Positions 13,295 through 22,647 are shown, numbered from the stretch's first letter. The stretch: DNA of 64,000 nt from Symbiodinium natans (GCA_905221605.1 CAJNDS010002103.1:457306-521305), one strand, 5' to 3'. The notes: generated by a model not told the origin, from the sequence alone. A program made the numbers and translations.

Positions 13295-16200
13295 CATCAT
13301 ATGTGTAGGTATACGCACCCCTGAACCCAAAACTCCAAGAACACTAAACAGCTCTTGGCCTTCGAAGCTTCAGCTGGCCAGTTCTCTACATTATGCTCCC
13401 TGTAGGGGATTTAGGGAACCCTAAACCTTAAACCCTGAACCCTAAACCCTAAACCCTAAACCCTAAAAGGGATCCTTAAACCCTAAACCCCGAAGGGGCC
13501 TGCCTTCTAATCGGAACCCACACAGGGATCCACATTTACTTTGAGGTTCATGGGTCCCGGGTATAGCTATAAGTCTGGAGATACAAGAACGGTGACTATA
13601 TGGTTCTAAGCGGTGAAAAGCTTGTTAAACCCCTTTAAACCTACCCAGCAGGTTTAAGAAAAGTGCCCCTATACCCGAAACACTCTTCCCTAAACCCTCT
13701 TCCCGAAGCCTTAAACCCTAATTAAACCCTAAACCCTAAACCCTATACTAAACCCTAACCCTAAACCCTAAACCCTAAACCCTAAACCCTAAACCCTAAA
13801 CCCTAAACCCTAAACCCTAAACCCTAAACCCTAAACCCTAAACCCTAAACTTACTTTGGGACCCAGGAGCTGCTGCGCTTCGCTGCAAGCGGCGGTGCGG
13901 CTGCTTGGCGAACCCGCAGCAGAGGGGACGCTGCCTCCTCCGAAAGTTTACGAACCTAGGGTTTAGGGTTTAGGGTTTAGGGTTTAGGGTTTAGGGTTTA
14001 GGGTTTAGGGTTTAGGGGACTTGGAGTTTCATGGGTGACCATCATGTTCATGGGTAGCTGTAAGTAGTCTCTAACTACCCGTGAACGTTCCAGAAAGACA
14101 ACCCACGCGACTCCACTGCTCCTTCTATGAACCAGGGAGACTCCTCAATTTAGTGAGGGAAAATGTTCCTTAGATTTGTAGATTCAGGATCAGACGATAT
14201 TCAAGGAAGGCTTACCCGTCTAAAGGACTCAAGATGCAGGCCCCCAAATACTGATCGTTCATGGGTAGTCTACAAGTAGGGTTCTAAGTAGGATAAGTAT
14301 ACCTATAGCCGTATTCAGGGTACTTATAACCCTAAACCCTAAACACTGAACCCTACTTATACCTAGCCATGAACCTCCAAGTAGGGTTAAGGGTCTACAA
14401 TGGCATACGGGCCATGCATGCTCCTTTCTAAAGAGCTCGCAAGGGAAGGTTTTTAACCCGGGAACCCCTTCACCCAAAACCCTAAACCCTAAACCCTAAA
14501 CCCTAAACCCTACACCCTAAACCCTAAACCCTAAACCCTAGACTCCTGTGAGTCGGCGGCTGTCTCCCACCGGCGAGACCGGGCGGATCGCACCACAAGG
14601 ACTGCAGCTGCTGGTCCTACCAGAGCCCAATACTATCTTCGTTAAGGTATGGGGTTTAGGGTTTAGGGTTTAGGGTTTAGGGTTTAGGGTTTAGGGTTTA
14701 GGGTTTAGGGTTTTAGGGTTTAGGGGTTTAGGGGCTCAGGGTTTGAGGAGTAGACGACCGGAATGTTTATTAGGATCCCTAGATTTAAGTATATCCCGCG
14801 AACAAGGGGTAGTACGAAGGGTTTAGAAGGCTTGCATTCAGGGCTTGTAGGGCCTAGCGTTACAAGGGTGTAGCCGCTTATGGCTTGCAATTGCGGCCCA
14901 TGTGCTTAAGGCTTTAAGGACCTATGCAGTTTAGAGGGCTTTTTGAAATTAGGGCGTTTTGGGTTCTAGGCCCTCTAGGGTTTGCAGCTTTAGTTTCAAG
15001 GCTTGTGTTGCTATGACAGGATACCCAAAGCATCACATGCATCTCCCTTTTTATTCAATGTAGACTGAACATTTCTTTCGATCACAACCACAAGAAAACC
15101 CACAAGGAACTACCCAAAACCCTGCAAGCCCTGCATGAGGATCACAAGCGCCATCAGTCCATCGGGGGAGCCAAAAGCCTCTTCTATAAATCCGGGCATC
15201 AACCTTTTATGAAGGCTATGGAACCGCCCGGAAAACCCCACAGAAACTCTCTAGACGCTATAAACAGCTAAACCCTAAACCCTAAACCCCAAACCCCAAA
15301 CCCTAAACCCTAAACCCCAAACCCGAAACCCTAAACCCCAAACCCTAAACCCTAAACCCTAAACCCCAAACCCGAAACCCTAAACCCCAAACCCCAAACC
15401 CTAAACCCTAAACCCTAAACCGTAAAGGAGACCTGAAGTAGGCCCAAGCCGAGGCTCCCCGGAGATCCCATGTGCGAAGGGCGCCTCTCCACCTCATTGT
15501 GGCCGACTGCAAAAGTCAGATCGTGAAGGGTTTAGGGTTTAGGGTTTAGGGTTTAGGGTTTAGGGTTTAGGGTTTAGGGTTTAGGGTTTAGGGTTTAGGG
15601 TTTAGGGTTTAGGGTTTAGGGTTTAGGGTTTAGGGTTTAGGGTTTAGGGTTTAGGGTTTAGGGTTTAGGGTTTGGGGTTTAGGGTTTAGGGTTTGGGGTT
15701 TGGGGTTTAGGGTTTAGGGTTTAGGGTTTAGGGTTTGGGGTTTGGGGTTTAGGGTTTAGGGTTTAGGGTTTAGGGTTTGGGGCTTTTGGGGCTTTTGGGG
15801 CTTTTGGGGCTTCCTTCGCCAAGGACCTGCAGCTGAAGTTATTCAGGGCCCTAGCTCCCGACTCCCAAAGATGAAGTCACACCTTCTGCCCGTCATTACC
15901 CAGGATGGCTTCAGAAAACTCTGAAAAAGACTCGCTAAACATGACCCTCTTAAACCCAACAAAGGAAAATATTAAAAAATGTCCTCATACAAGAACCTAC
16001 CTGTTACAGAACCGGTTTACGACCCATCGGATTGGTGGCGTAGGGTTGCAAGCCATTGCCACTTGTAAGCAACGGCGGCTTCTGCAGAGGAAGCGGTTGC
16101 ATGCGTGCTCGTGCTGTTCGACTGCTACGCAGGCCGTTTATAGGGTTAGGGCTTAGGGCTTAGGCTTAGGGCTTAGGGCTTAGGGCTTAGGGCTTAGGGC

Positions 16201-19200
16201 TTAGGGCTTAGGGCTTAGGGCTTAGGGCTTAGGGCTTAGGGCTTAGGGCTTAGGGCTTAGGGTTTAGGGCTTAGGGCTTAGGGTTTAGGGTTAGGGCTTG
16301 GGGCTAAGCGTGACATTGAGACGTACTCATGGCTTCCCCACAAGCTTAAGTGCGACAAGACTTGGTTAAAACCTTCAGGACCTAAGACAGGGGTTACTAG
16401 AACCTTCCAGGGCACACTACCTAGGTCCCTGGATGTTCAGGGACATGAGTCATTGCTGAACTTACAAGGCCTTCCGAACCAGATCACCTAGCAGTGAGGG
16501 CTGACGTGCCAAAACAAGATGTCACGGGCCTTCGGGCGAGTTGCTATATGGCAAACTCTTTAAAGCCCGAGTACATACGAAAATAGGTACATGGGCCTTA
16601 GGTTCTACATGGGCCTTGGGTTCAGTTCTTGGACAACATTTGGGCGTTTACGAAAAAAAGGGAACCCTTAACTGTACCCCAAATAGTAGGATTCCCGTAT
16701 ATTAAAGACCCCCAAAACCCAAAACCCTAAACCCTAAACCCTAAACCCGAATTTCGGAAACTCAAGGGATTAAGACTCGTACCCCTAAGCACTAAGGATG
16801 GCACCCCTAAAGGTTCCCCTTAATGTACTCCCAATATGGCCCTAGATTCCCCTTAGGAGGATCTTCAAAACGTGTACCCTAAACCCCAAACTCCTAAACC
16901 CTAAACCCTAGACCCCAAACCCAAGGGCACAACCGTAAGGGCTCCAAGGCCAAAACCCGTGCGATCTTCGGTGGCTCTCCGAGCTGTCCCGCGATGGACA
17001 CGCGCGTAGGCATGCACACGTCCTGAGGCTAAGATAGGGTTTAGGGTTTAGGGCTTAGGGTTTAGGGTTTAGGGCTTAGGGTTTAGGGCTTCCTCCAGTT
17101 TGGATGTTCCCCCCGCCTTGTACTAACAGCCCTTAATAGGGATTATAGTGCCCCTGATTAGCATCCCCATGAAGGAGTGATAGTATAAGGAGAAAACATC
17201 CCAAGCCTCCAGGTTTAAGGGGCTTAGGGGCTTTGCGTTGTTGGCCTTAAAGGTAGGGTCTAGGGCATAGGGTTTAGGGTCTCATGGTATACCTTGGCAG
17301 CCCAGTAACCACATTATGATAAGGGCATCCTTTTTGGGGTTGTTGCTTCATAAGGGAACCTTGAACCAAAAGAAGGGAAAAAGAGACCACTGGGCTATCG
17401 AGGTTGTAGGCCTCAAGGGCCCAAAACTACTGCCTCTCCGGCCTTGGGGTGTTGTTGCAGGCTCTGGTCCCCCTTCCGAACTCCCCAAACTGTGTAGGGT
17501 TTAGGGTGTAGGGTTTAGGGTTTAGGGCTAAAGTTTAGGGTTTAGGGCTAGGACTTGCAAGCGGCTTTCGCCGGTGCAAGGCTGGGCACCGGCAAGCTGC
17601 GTGGGCCTTGCACGTGGAGGTTCATGGGAAACCTAAACAAACCCTAAACCCTAAACCCTAAACCCTAAACCCTAAACTGCTAATTCCTTAAGATCCTCCC
17701 AAAAAATTAAAAATGGGATTATTGTTGTTTAGTCTTTTGGGGCTCTTAAGCAAATAGTAGTTTAGGGTTATAGCTATGAGAACTGTACTTACAACCCTAT
17801 TTCGGGTACTTATCACCTTACTTATAACTAGTTACATTAGGGTTATATAGATATGGTAACTATACTTATAACCCTATTTAGGGTACTTGGAACCTTGCGT
17901 GTAACTACCCCTGAACCACCAAGTAAGGGCAAAGGCGGAGTCCCGGAAGCTCCGACAGTGACAGGTGTTCTGGGAGGTTTAGGGTTTAGGGTTGAGGGTT
18001 CATGGATGTAGTATTTGGGGTTTCCGAACATAGGGGTACCCTTTTTGGGGGTTCTTAAAATAAGGATTCTCGTACTTTGGGGTATACTATAGGGGTTACC
18101 CTTACTCTGGAGAATACCCATATAGCGCTGGAAGGGGGAGACCACATGAACCCTTAGGTTAGTTCTGGTGTCTGTGTGTGTGTGTGCCCAAAGACTCCAA
18201 AACCCCTTAATTAAGGAATATGCCTTAAATCATGTTAGGGTTCCTATTATAATTAAGGCGTGCACGTGCTCGACTTGGGCTTACTGGGCTCTAGCGACGT
18301 CGTCGCTGCCCAGGGCTTTGCTGAATGCCCTGCAAGATCTCTGCTTCACCCTATACAGTACACATTTGGAACGGAGGACTTAGCTGCATGTGCGTGCAGA
18401 AATCCAGGGAGAGGGGGAGGAAGAGAGAGAGAGAGAGAGTGAGAGAGAGCAAACAAAACAAATACAAGTGAACCCTAAACCCTAAACCCTAATCCCTAAC
18501 CTTAAACCCTAAACCCTAAACCCTAAACCCTAAACCCTAAACCCTAAACCCTAAACCCTAAACCCTAACCCCGCTCCGTAAACCCTAAAACCTCAACCCT
18601 AAACCCTAAAGTACAAAGCAACAGCTGCTTAGTTCGATCAGACGGGGTACTTCCGTCGCGGAACTCTCCGCCCGCAGAATTCAACAGGGTGGGCACTCCA
18701 GGCATACTCGGCCGGACTCTTGCGGGCATCTCTGGGCACGTCTCTGAGCACTCCAGGGATACTCGGCGGGGACTCTCTGCGGGTGCTTCTTTGGGGGTGT
18801 TTCTTTTAAAGTTTTTTTCCTGGGAAACGTGGGCACTCCAGGGACATACTCGGGTTCTGTGTGGGCCTAAAACCTAAACCCTAAACCCTAAACCCTAAAC
18901 CCCTAAACCCTAAACCCTAAACCCTAAACCCTTTCTTGGGATGTCATTTTTGTTTCTCCCGGGCTCGGCGGGACTCGTTGTGGGCTTCTCTGGGGACTCG
19001 AGAGATTTACTCAGCTGCTTGGTATAGGGTTTAGAGTCCTATCGTGGTAGTATCATACGACAGACAATGAACAAAAGTATTATACATAATACTGACATAT
19101 ATATATATATATATGTGTTTTCTATTTTGATTCTATGTGCCTACTACGCATATCCTTGGACCCGCAGCAGCCAAAGCTTCAGTGACCCAAGGGCGGCGCC

Positions 19201-21438
19201 ATCCGCCCATCGCACACTTGGCCCTGCAACCTTTCGTCCCATGTGCAATGGTTTAGGGTGTAGGGTTTAGGGTTTAGGGCTTCGGGTTTACGGTTGAGCG
19301 TTGAGGGTTTAAGGGGGTCTCTTTAGGGTTTCTTTAGAGCAATATACCCGTTACACGGGAAACTAACCCAATAATTGTGGCACTTTCCTTTTTCTTGCAG
19401 CGGTTGAGGATATTCTAGGTAAGGAAGATGGTGGTCACTCAAGGGTGTTATGGGTCCAAGGATTGTTGGTTCGAGGGTTGAGGGCCTTGCTGGAATGGTT
19501 GTGCGCAAGCACCACATCCACTGAGTTCAGCGTGCATCATGGTTCATGTCATTGGCTTTCATGTAAACTTTGGATACAACCCCCACCAAATAACAGTCAT
19601 ATATAGGAGCCTACTAAGACATAACTGGTGCTATAATTAGGGATGTAGAGGTGAGGGGCTGTATCCAATGTAAACTGCATGCTCACCCTGCTTTTGCTGG
19701 CCTTCGGCGAGGGTTTAGGGTTTAGATGGGTTTCGGGTTTAGGGTTCAGGGTTTAGGGTTAGGGTTTAGGGTTTAGGGTGCAGGTTACCTCTTGTTAGGG
19801 GATAGGATTAGGGGACCCTTGGGGATACAGACCCTCGCAATAAGGTCCCTGTTTAAGAGAGCCAGAAGAGGGTTCAGAAGGGTTCCCTTTTTAAGGGCCC
19901 CCCTTATCCTACCTAGGACCCTAAGGCTCCATGTGCCCATATAGTAGACCTAGGCCTTAAAGGGGTTCCTACAAGGGTACCTTAAGGCCTAGGTATCTAC
20001 TCAAAGGGTACATGGAGCCTTTGGGGGACTTGTTAGTCTCAAAACGCCATTCGTGCCATCGAGTTGCTGTGGAGGTGCTGCCATCGAACGTCACCTCTGC
20101 CGCGGGGATCGTCGCAGTGTCGTCGATCCGTCCTTAGTGACTCATGGTCGACTCATCGTCTCTCAGTGCTCAGGCATAGCAAGATGACAATATGATAATC
20201 TAATCCTGAAATATTCTGTTATAAACATGATATGATCATATAGTAGCAACCTCAAGCTATTCACCAGTACCTGTTCAGAAGTGCGGAGACGCATGGGGAG
20301 GGAGAGGGAGAGTCCTGCTGCAGCTGGGATGCCACTAAGTATATCCGACATGTCCGTGTGACCGCAGGCATGTGGATTCCAGACATTGTGTCTCAGGCTC
20401 CGGTGCACCACTACTTTGTGGAGGTTCACACTTGACTTGTGGGTTCTGGGCGATTTTGCAGCTCCTACATGTAGCTCAGAGGACCTAGGCATGGTTTAGT
20501 ATTGCAGGAAAAACCCCGACAAATCTCAAATCTCGCATTCAACTGTCTTTTCATGAGAATTCGCTGATATATCGTGAGGCTGCGAAGTACTTCTGCAAAC
20601 CGCAGCCTCCTCCTAAACCCTAAACCCTAAACCCTGAATCTTTTCACAAGTAATACGGCTACCATGGACCATAGAAGACAAGGCTTGAGCCTGGCGGCGG
20701 TCCATCATGCTAGTGGCCGTTCCAGGAAGCTCAGGTCTAGGGTTTGGGGTTTAGGGCTTAGGGTTCAGGGTTTAGGGTTTAGGGTGTAGGGTTTAGGGTT
20801 TATAGGGCTTATAGGGTTTAGGCATCGAGTCGAAGGGCGTGCTCTCTAGCAGCATATCCCGACATCACTACAGCAACGCTTTTTTTCTGGCGACAGCTAG
20901 GGTCTAGTCTAACTGTACTTAAAGGATGGGGGGGACTTAGTAAGTAGGGTTATCATTAGGGCAACTATAGTTACAATTACTTACAATTCACTTATAACCC
21001 TGCTTACTAAGTCCTCTGATTTTTCAAGTACGGATCCATGTGTTTGTGTAGTATCAACTTGGGGTTGATAAGGGGTTCCTTTACAGTAGTTTCAGAGCCC
21101 AAGTATATACCATATAGGTACAAGGATCCTTAGTCTAAGGGAGACATTTTCCAGAGAGAAAGCAGACGATCTGGAAGTTCCTCGGCTCTCTTGGGCATTT
21201 TTCACGGTTTGGAGCGTTTAGAGGGATTTTGGGGTTGGGTCTGTATGGTGTTTCGGCTTACCGGTTTGGGGTTTAGGGGGTTTAGGGTATTTTTGGGGGT
21301 ATATAGGTTTATGCTGTCCAGGACTTCTGGGTTTGGGGTTTAGGTTTCTGGACAACCCTAAACCCTAAACCCTAAACCCTAAACCCTAAACCCTACACCC
21401 TAAACTCTACTTTCATTTGAGCCCTTGCGTACGTCGTC
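833..21438 (-). CDS. Large multi-exon coiled-coil protein gene, 3' part (exons listed separately)
   Basis: More than 25 short open segments lie between heptamer arrays and short inverted-repeat elements. On the minus strand each has an AG (usually AG|G) at its upstream edge and GT, or sometimes GC, at its downstream edge. The translations are strongly alike in kind: charged, alanine/leucine/glutamine-rich heptad stretches such as TKRELKSLKWQYDQLAADR, ATRKKLERDL and DELQRDMDLLQQQLQ. This suggests one long rod-like structural or scaffold protein, but no named family is recognised. No start or stop codon was assigned, so this is an internal or 3' part. Some segments are also open on the plus strand; K/E-rich composition and AG|G borders favour minus. 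That all exons belong to one transcript is an inference. Confidence 0.6.
1049..1157. mobile_element. Near-perfect palindromic element
   Basis: cccagagactccaaaacccc at one end and its exact complement at the other. The arms continue through cttaattaaggaatatacctta to a short loop. Truncated copies near 18186-18262 and 48515-48537. Confidence 0.85.
1367..1473 (-). CDS. Coiled-coil exon
   Basis: Reads MRSFRTQRSRTLL then QTKRELKSLKWQYDQLAADR, a clear heptad-type helix rich in K, E, Q and L. The acceptor is aaaAG and the donor GTCCCT. AT-rich ATT/AAT microsatellite follows the donor instead of the usual heptamer array. Confidence 0.65.
1850..1948. mobile_element. Family 1 element
   Basis: Starts ggatccatgtacct, ends gtacttgcatcctt, with inner cacttgggcc/gggcccaag. 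Confidence 0.7.
1996..2056 (-). CDS. Coiled-coil exon
   Basis: Acceptor tttctgacAG|G; reads DHAQTKEELEQNLGIQKLLQ; donor GTGGCC. TTTAGGG lies to its right on the + strand. A family 1 inverted-repeat element lies just beyond its donor. Confidence 0.65.
2879..2930 (-). CDS. Coiled-coil exon
   Basis: Acceptor cctgcctcAG|G; reads EAGRQAQALKDAAAEEP; donor GTGCAA. Flanked by CCCTAAA (left) and TTTAGGG (right). Confidence 0.6.
2965..3290. repeat. Degenerate TTTAGGG array
   Basis: TTTAGGG and TTTAGGGG units with drift; includes a duplicated segment around tagggtctatagggtttaa. Confidence 0.9.
3716..4017. repeat. CCCTAAA/CCCCTAAA array
   Basis: About forty heptamer or octamer units, ending at the donor of the exon at 4018. 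Confidence 0.9.
4018..4111 (-). CDS. Coiled-coil exon
   Basis: Reads SMGRNAEATRKKLERDLAC in a helix-like frame and ends at a GTCTAG donor that runs straight into the CCCTAAA array. The acceptor is less certain, since the frame is closed further upstream. Confidence 0.55.
4138..4262. repeat. TTTAGGG array
   Basis: About seventeen units, opposite in orientation to the array on the other side of the exon. Confidence 0.95.
4659..4754 (-). CDS. Coiled-coil exon next to a family 2 element
   Basis: Reads LEERVRLRCQPSRQAELTST followed by SKQLVALEALFQR. The donor is GTTTAGGG, so the 5' splice site is the first unit of the array. On its 5' side lies a family 2 element with a TCTT target duplication; the acceptor may lie inside the element end (cctAG|GTTACTGGGC). 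Confidence 0.6.
4755..4867. mobile_element. Family 2 element, TCTT duplication
   Basis: Ends cgaggttgcccag and ctgggcatcctag, flanked by tctt (4751-4754, 4868-4871). Abuts a coiled-coil exon. Confidence 0.85.
5669..5742 (-). CDS. Coiled-coil exon
   Basis: Acceptor tagtcAG|GAT and consensus donor GTGAGG enclose DAHELQLSTETATMRRLEQR followed by PGKV. Both borders are good and the composition is typical of the group. Confidence 0.65.
5807..5918. mobile_element. Family 2 element, ATAC duplication
   Basis: Ends ctgggctgcccag and ctgggcatcctag, flanked by atac (5803-5806, 5919-5922). Confidence 0.85.
6278..6356 (-). CDS. Coiled-coil exon, GC donor likely
   Basis: Reads LRRLRGDLAETERAARAAQA then ELRHAE, a strong Ala/Arg/Glu helix. 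The reading frame runs into A/C-rich intron after GAG|GC, suggesting a GC-AG intron. TTTAGGG begins about 40 b to the right. Confidence 0.65.
6821..6887 (-). CDS. Coiled-coil exon
   Basis: Acceptor tttatAG|GG; reads TETNRQDALKEGTVVHQVLK; donor GTGTAG at the array edge. A plus-strand reading with a GTGAGC donor is also possible, so strand is less sure here. Confidence 0.5.
6927..7051. mobile_element. Family 4 short inverted-repeat element
   Basis: Ends caaggaggggccccc and ggggcccctccttg. Second copy at about 59921-60034. Inner ttataac-rich inverted segments. Confidence 0.8.
7341..7880. mobile_element. Family 2-type element expanded by an internal minisatellite
   Basis: Ends ggacccaggagtaacc and ggctactccgggtcc, with gaat on both sides (7337-7340, 7881-7884). 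Between poly-A and the right end sits a minisatellite of roughly 27-30-b units built on gggcactccagggagactctg (about 7473-7765). A related minisatellite lies at 18690-19010. Confidence 0.75.
7894..7968 (-). CDS. Coiled-coil exon beside an expanded family 2 element
   Basis: Reads NAVSAAEDLRGLLLTRQHEA then ELPG. The next segment is the family 2 element that carries a minisatellite. The donor is unclear (GA, or GT inside the element). Confidence 0.5.
7974..8088. mobile_element. Family 3 short inverted-repeat element
   Basis: Starts aggttcatg, ends catgaacctccaagta; interior alternates tataagta and tacttata. Other copies near 14254-14385, 17770-17925 and 57960-58063. Confidence 0.7.
8379..8449 (-). 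CDS. Coiled-coil exon
   Basis: Acceptor gcgAG|GA; reads DLRALGTEILQVRQDSQARQ; donor GTTTAG at the CCCTAAA array on its left. Confidence 0.6.
8489..8690. mobile_element. Family 6 elements in tandem with a TA run
   Basis: Two overlapping copies of an element with ends agggaatgagggaatgag and cattccc...; the first holds a (TA)n run. Other copies near 1642-1728 and 31555-31672. Confidence 0.7.
8675..8719 (-). CDS. Coiled-coil exon between two elements
   Basis: Fifteen codons reading KEKAHERTYLLLAS after accAAG. It is sandwiched between a family 2 element (5' side) and a family 6 element (3' side). It joins in phase 0 to the exon at 8823-8882, giving a continuous helix SLIVEALK|KEKAHERT. Confidence 0.55.
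8720..8821. mobile_element. Family 2 element between two coding segments
   Basis: Ends cttggtagcccag and cccctggg; cctt on both sides (8716-8719, 8822-8825). It separates two coiled-coil segments that join in frame if it is spliced as a GC-AG intron. Confidence 0.7.
8823..8882 (-). CDS. Coiled-coil exon with GC donor
   Basis: Twenty codons after ccAG|G, reading AAVLLLSKSLYQSLIVEALK. The likely donor AAG|GCCCAG is the family 2 element terminus itself, so that element would be a complete GC-AG intron. Confidence 0.55.
9061..9109. repeat. Perfect 19-b hairpin
   Basis: tgcgccttcgaggtggtcc and its exact complement are separated by 11 b. A possible exon (VDHLEGASRCQTTRAQ, minus) overlaps the left arm. 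Confidence 0.9.
9454..9515 (-). CDS. Coiled-coil exon
   Basis: Acceptor tctgcAG|G; reads EWELLKELFLPGGAWQEGEE; donor GTGGTT. Confidence 0.5.
9849..10049. mobile_element. Family 2 element with an internal CCCTAAA array
   Basis: Ends ctagacccgggagtaacc and cactcccggtcctag, flanked by tttt on both sides. About 75 b of CCCTAAA-type repeats sit inside. Confidence 0.8.
10147..10299. repeat. TTTAGGG and GGGGCTTA variant array
   Basis: Perfect TTTAGGG units pass into TTAGGGGC units and back. Confidence 0.9.
10353..10444 (-). CDS. Coiled-coil exon spliced directly out of an array
   Basis: The acceptor is the end of an array (cctaaacccAG|G). It reads RVANSQRDELQRDMDLLQQQ then LQVARPALRG, a textbook Q/L/D/R heptad helix, and ends at GTTTCAGGG. 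Arrays point inwards on both sides. Confidence 0.65.
10477..10567. repeat. TTTAGGG array
   Basis: Thirteen near-perfect units. Confidence 0.95.
11027..11119 (-). CDS. Coiled-coil exon
   Basis: Reads DLEATLRHEHGLREDAERGE then RLDLG; donor GTTTAGGG. The acceptor is either gcgaAG|GAC or the slightly earlier taaAG|A, with the same frame. Confidence 0.65.
11138..11295. repeat. Array switching from TTTAGGG to TTAGGGC
   Basis: Five perfect TTTAGGG units followed by about seventeen perfect GGGCTTA units: a homogenised variant. Confidence 0.95.
11469..11780. mobile_element. Family 5 element within a foldback of array DNA
   Basis: Family 5 ends (gttggatgttccccc, gggggaacatcccaac) enclose a TTTAGGG block. 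The segment cagaagtttg-TTTAGGG-gaaaactgta is repeated inverted beyond the element as tacagttttc-CCCTAAA-caaacttctg. Confidence 0.7.
11971..11991 (-). CDS. Micro-exon
   Basis: Seven codons (ASRLQFQ) between ttcAG|G and CAG|GTGCAG. A second donor 6 b on, GTCGGT, would add VQ. CCCTAAA on the left and TTTAGGG on the right fit the pattern of the other exons. Confidence 0.4.
12835..12908 (-). CDS. Coiled-coil exon
   Basis: Acceptor cccgAG|G; reads LRGEVLELRALLQRNKAAHA then EEAE; donor GTTAGGG at the array. One of the clearest heptad helices. Confidence 0.65.
13350..13399 (-). CDS. Coiled-coil exon
   Basis: Acceptor cctacAG|G; reads EHNVENWPAEASKAKS; donor GTTTAG. Confidence 0.5.
13730..13850. repeat. 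CCCTAAA array
   Basis: About sixteen units ending at a GTAAGT donor of the adjacent exon. Confidence 0.95.
13855..13955 (-). CDS. Exon with consensus donor fused to an array
   Basis: The donor AAA|GTAAGTTTAGGG is a consensus 5' splice site whose last bases are the first heptamer. The acceptor is an array end (ccctAG|G). It reads VRKLSEEAASPLLRVRQAAA then PPLAAKRSSS, a helix followed by a Ser/Pro stretch. A plus-strand frame is also open. Confidence 0.55.
13957..14020. repeat. TTTAGGG array
   Basis: Nine units beginning at the acceptor side of the same exon. Confidence 0.95.
14571..14616 (-). CDS. Coiled-coil exon
   Basis: Acceptor ggtAG|GAC; reads DQQLQSLWCDPPGLA; donor GTGGGA. A later donor (GTCTAG) would extend it to 14544. 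Confidence 0.5.
14640..15266. other. Intron stretch without a supported exon
   Basis: TTTAGGG array at its left, then mixed sequence with degraded repeats. I see no exon with acceptable borders. Confidence 0.5.
15267..15424. repeat. CCCTAAA/CCCCAAA array
   Basis: Units alternate CCCTAAA and CCCCAAA. Confidence 0.95.
15433..15506 (-). CDS. Exon between two long arrays
   Basis: Acceptor cttttgcAG, donor CAG|GTCTCC. Two frames are open (GHNEVERRPSHMGS and SATMRWRGALRTWDL). It lies exactly between a long CCCTAAA array and a long TTTAGGG array. Confidence 0.5.
15526..15800. repeat. Longest TTTAGGG array of the window
   Basis: About 36 units, perfect at first, then TTTGGGG variants and finally GGGGCTTT units. 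Confidence 0.95.
16056..16122 (-). CDS. Probable coiled-coil exon
   Basis: Reads EQHEHACNRFLCRSRRCLQV after gtagcAG. TTTAGGG variants begin just to the right. The left edge is not fixed. Confidence 0.4.
16140..16315. repeat. TTAGGGC variant array
   Basis: More than twenty near-perfect GGGCTTA units. Confidence 0.95.
17099..17203. mobile_element. Family 5 short inverted-repeat element
   Basis: Ends ttggatgttcccccc and aaaacatccca; inner tactaacagcccttaat. Other copies near 21588-21690 and 42911-43029; partial at 50505-50560. Confidence 0.75.
17293..17402. mobile_element. Family 2 element
   Basis: Ends cttggcagcccag and ctgggctatcgag. No clear target duplication in this copy. Confidence 0.7.
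17431..17472 (-). CDS. Small coiled-coil exon
   Basis: Fourteen codons, GDQSLQQHPKAGEA, between ggaAG|G and a GTAGTT donor. A family 2 element follows. Confidence 0.45.
18285..18329 (-). CDS. Small exon with strong donor
   Basis: Acceptor cttgcAG|G and donor CA|GTAAGC enclose AFSKALGSDDVARA. A partial copy of the palindromic element follows in the intron. Confidence 0.5.
18615..18665 (-). CDS. Small exon
   Basis: Reads FRDGSTPSDRTKQLLL between ggAG and a GTACTT donor next to a CCCTAAA array. Confidence 0.45.
19797..19925. mobile_element. Family 7 repeat
   Basis: Shares ggattaggggaccctt, aataaggtccctgtttaaga and gagccagaag with a copy at about 55295-55400. Confidence 0.6.
20663..20736 (-). 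CDS. Coiled-coil exon
   Basis: Acceptor ccctAG at the array edge; reads PELPGTATSMMDRRQAQALS then SMVH; donor GTAGCC. Confidence 0.5.
21411..21438 (-). CDS. Micro-exon
   Basis: Nine codons, TTYARAQMK, between gcagAG|G and a GTAGAG donor that runs into an array. Confidence 0.4.
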
Positions 21439-22494
21439 CTCTGCACCGGGGAAGAGACTCGGAGCTGAAAGTTTGCCCTAAACCCTAAACCCTACACCCT
21501 AAACCCTAAACCCTAAACCCTAAACCCTAAACCCTAAACCCTAAACCCTGAACCTTCAGAAGTCGGCGGTATCTAGGAAAGAACATGCTTGGGATGTCTC
21601 CCCCGAATACTAACAGCCCTTAATACCGGACTATGGTAGGGGATACTATAGGGCCTACGAAGGACTGTTGGTATAAGGGGGAGCATCCCAAAATATGGTG
21701 TAAGTTGTTATGGTATTTCCATCAGTTTCATCAACAGCCCTAAACCCTAAAACCTAAACCCTAAACCCTAAATCCTGAACCCTAAACCCTAAACCCTAAA
21801 CCCTGAACCCTAAACCCGAAACCCTAAACCCCAAACCCTAAGCAGCCCGGATAGAACGACCTGGCAGCAGTGACGCACGTCTTTTGCCTTCTGCCCCGGC
21901 TCCAGGGGCGAACATAAGGTTTAGGGTTTAGGGTTCAGGGTTTAGGGTTTAGGGTTTAGGGTTTGGGGTTTAGGGTTTAGCGGAATTTACATAGGGCTTT
22001 GAGGTTTCAGGGTCTTTTTGGAGGATTTCAGGGCTTTGAAGCAGGGCTCTACGGTAGCCAAGGTTCAGAATTTCAGGGCTTGTTGGGCTATACATTACCC
22101 ATAGTAGGTTTTAGGGCTTGTGGTCTACAGGCCCTTGATGGCAGGCAATTTGCACGGAATGGGATGGTTAGGGCATTCCGGTCGGCTGGAAGGTTTACAG
22201 GCTACTTGGAACCACCTTTAAACAGGTTTAGGGTTTAGGGTTTAGGGATTAGGGTTTAGGGATTTAGGGTTTAGGGTTTAGGGTTTAGGGTTTAGGGTTT
22301 AGGTTTTAGGATTTAGGGTTTGGGGTTTAGGGTTCCAGGTTCTACGGATCCTCGTACAGGGCCCGTGGAGTAGAGGAAAAGCCCGTGCCATGAACCACGA
22401 AAAGCGGCGATGGGTCACCTGAGTGCAAAAGGCAAAATCCTAAACCAACATTGAAGGTCCTAAGCCTGGAGAAGAAGAAGAAGAAGAAGAAGTA

Positions 22495-22522
22495 GTAGTA
22501 GTAGTAGTAGTAGGTAGTAGTG

Positions 22523-22571
<49 letters not shown>

Positions 22572-22584
22572 CAGCAACAGCAGC

Positions 22585-22646
<62 letters not shown>

Positions 22647-22647
22647 C

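Noticed and set aside
15905-16156. Plus-strand open frame starting MASENSEKDSLNM
   Set aside because: AT-rich intron sequence followed by a minus-strand coiled-coil candidate; no supporting splice signals or start context.
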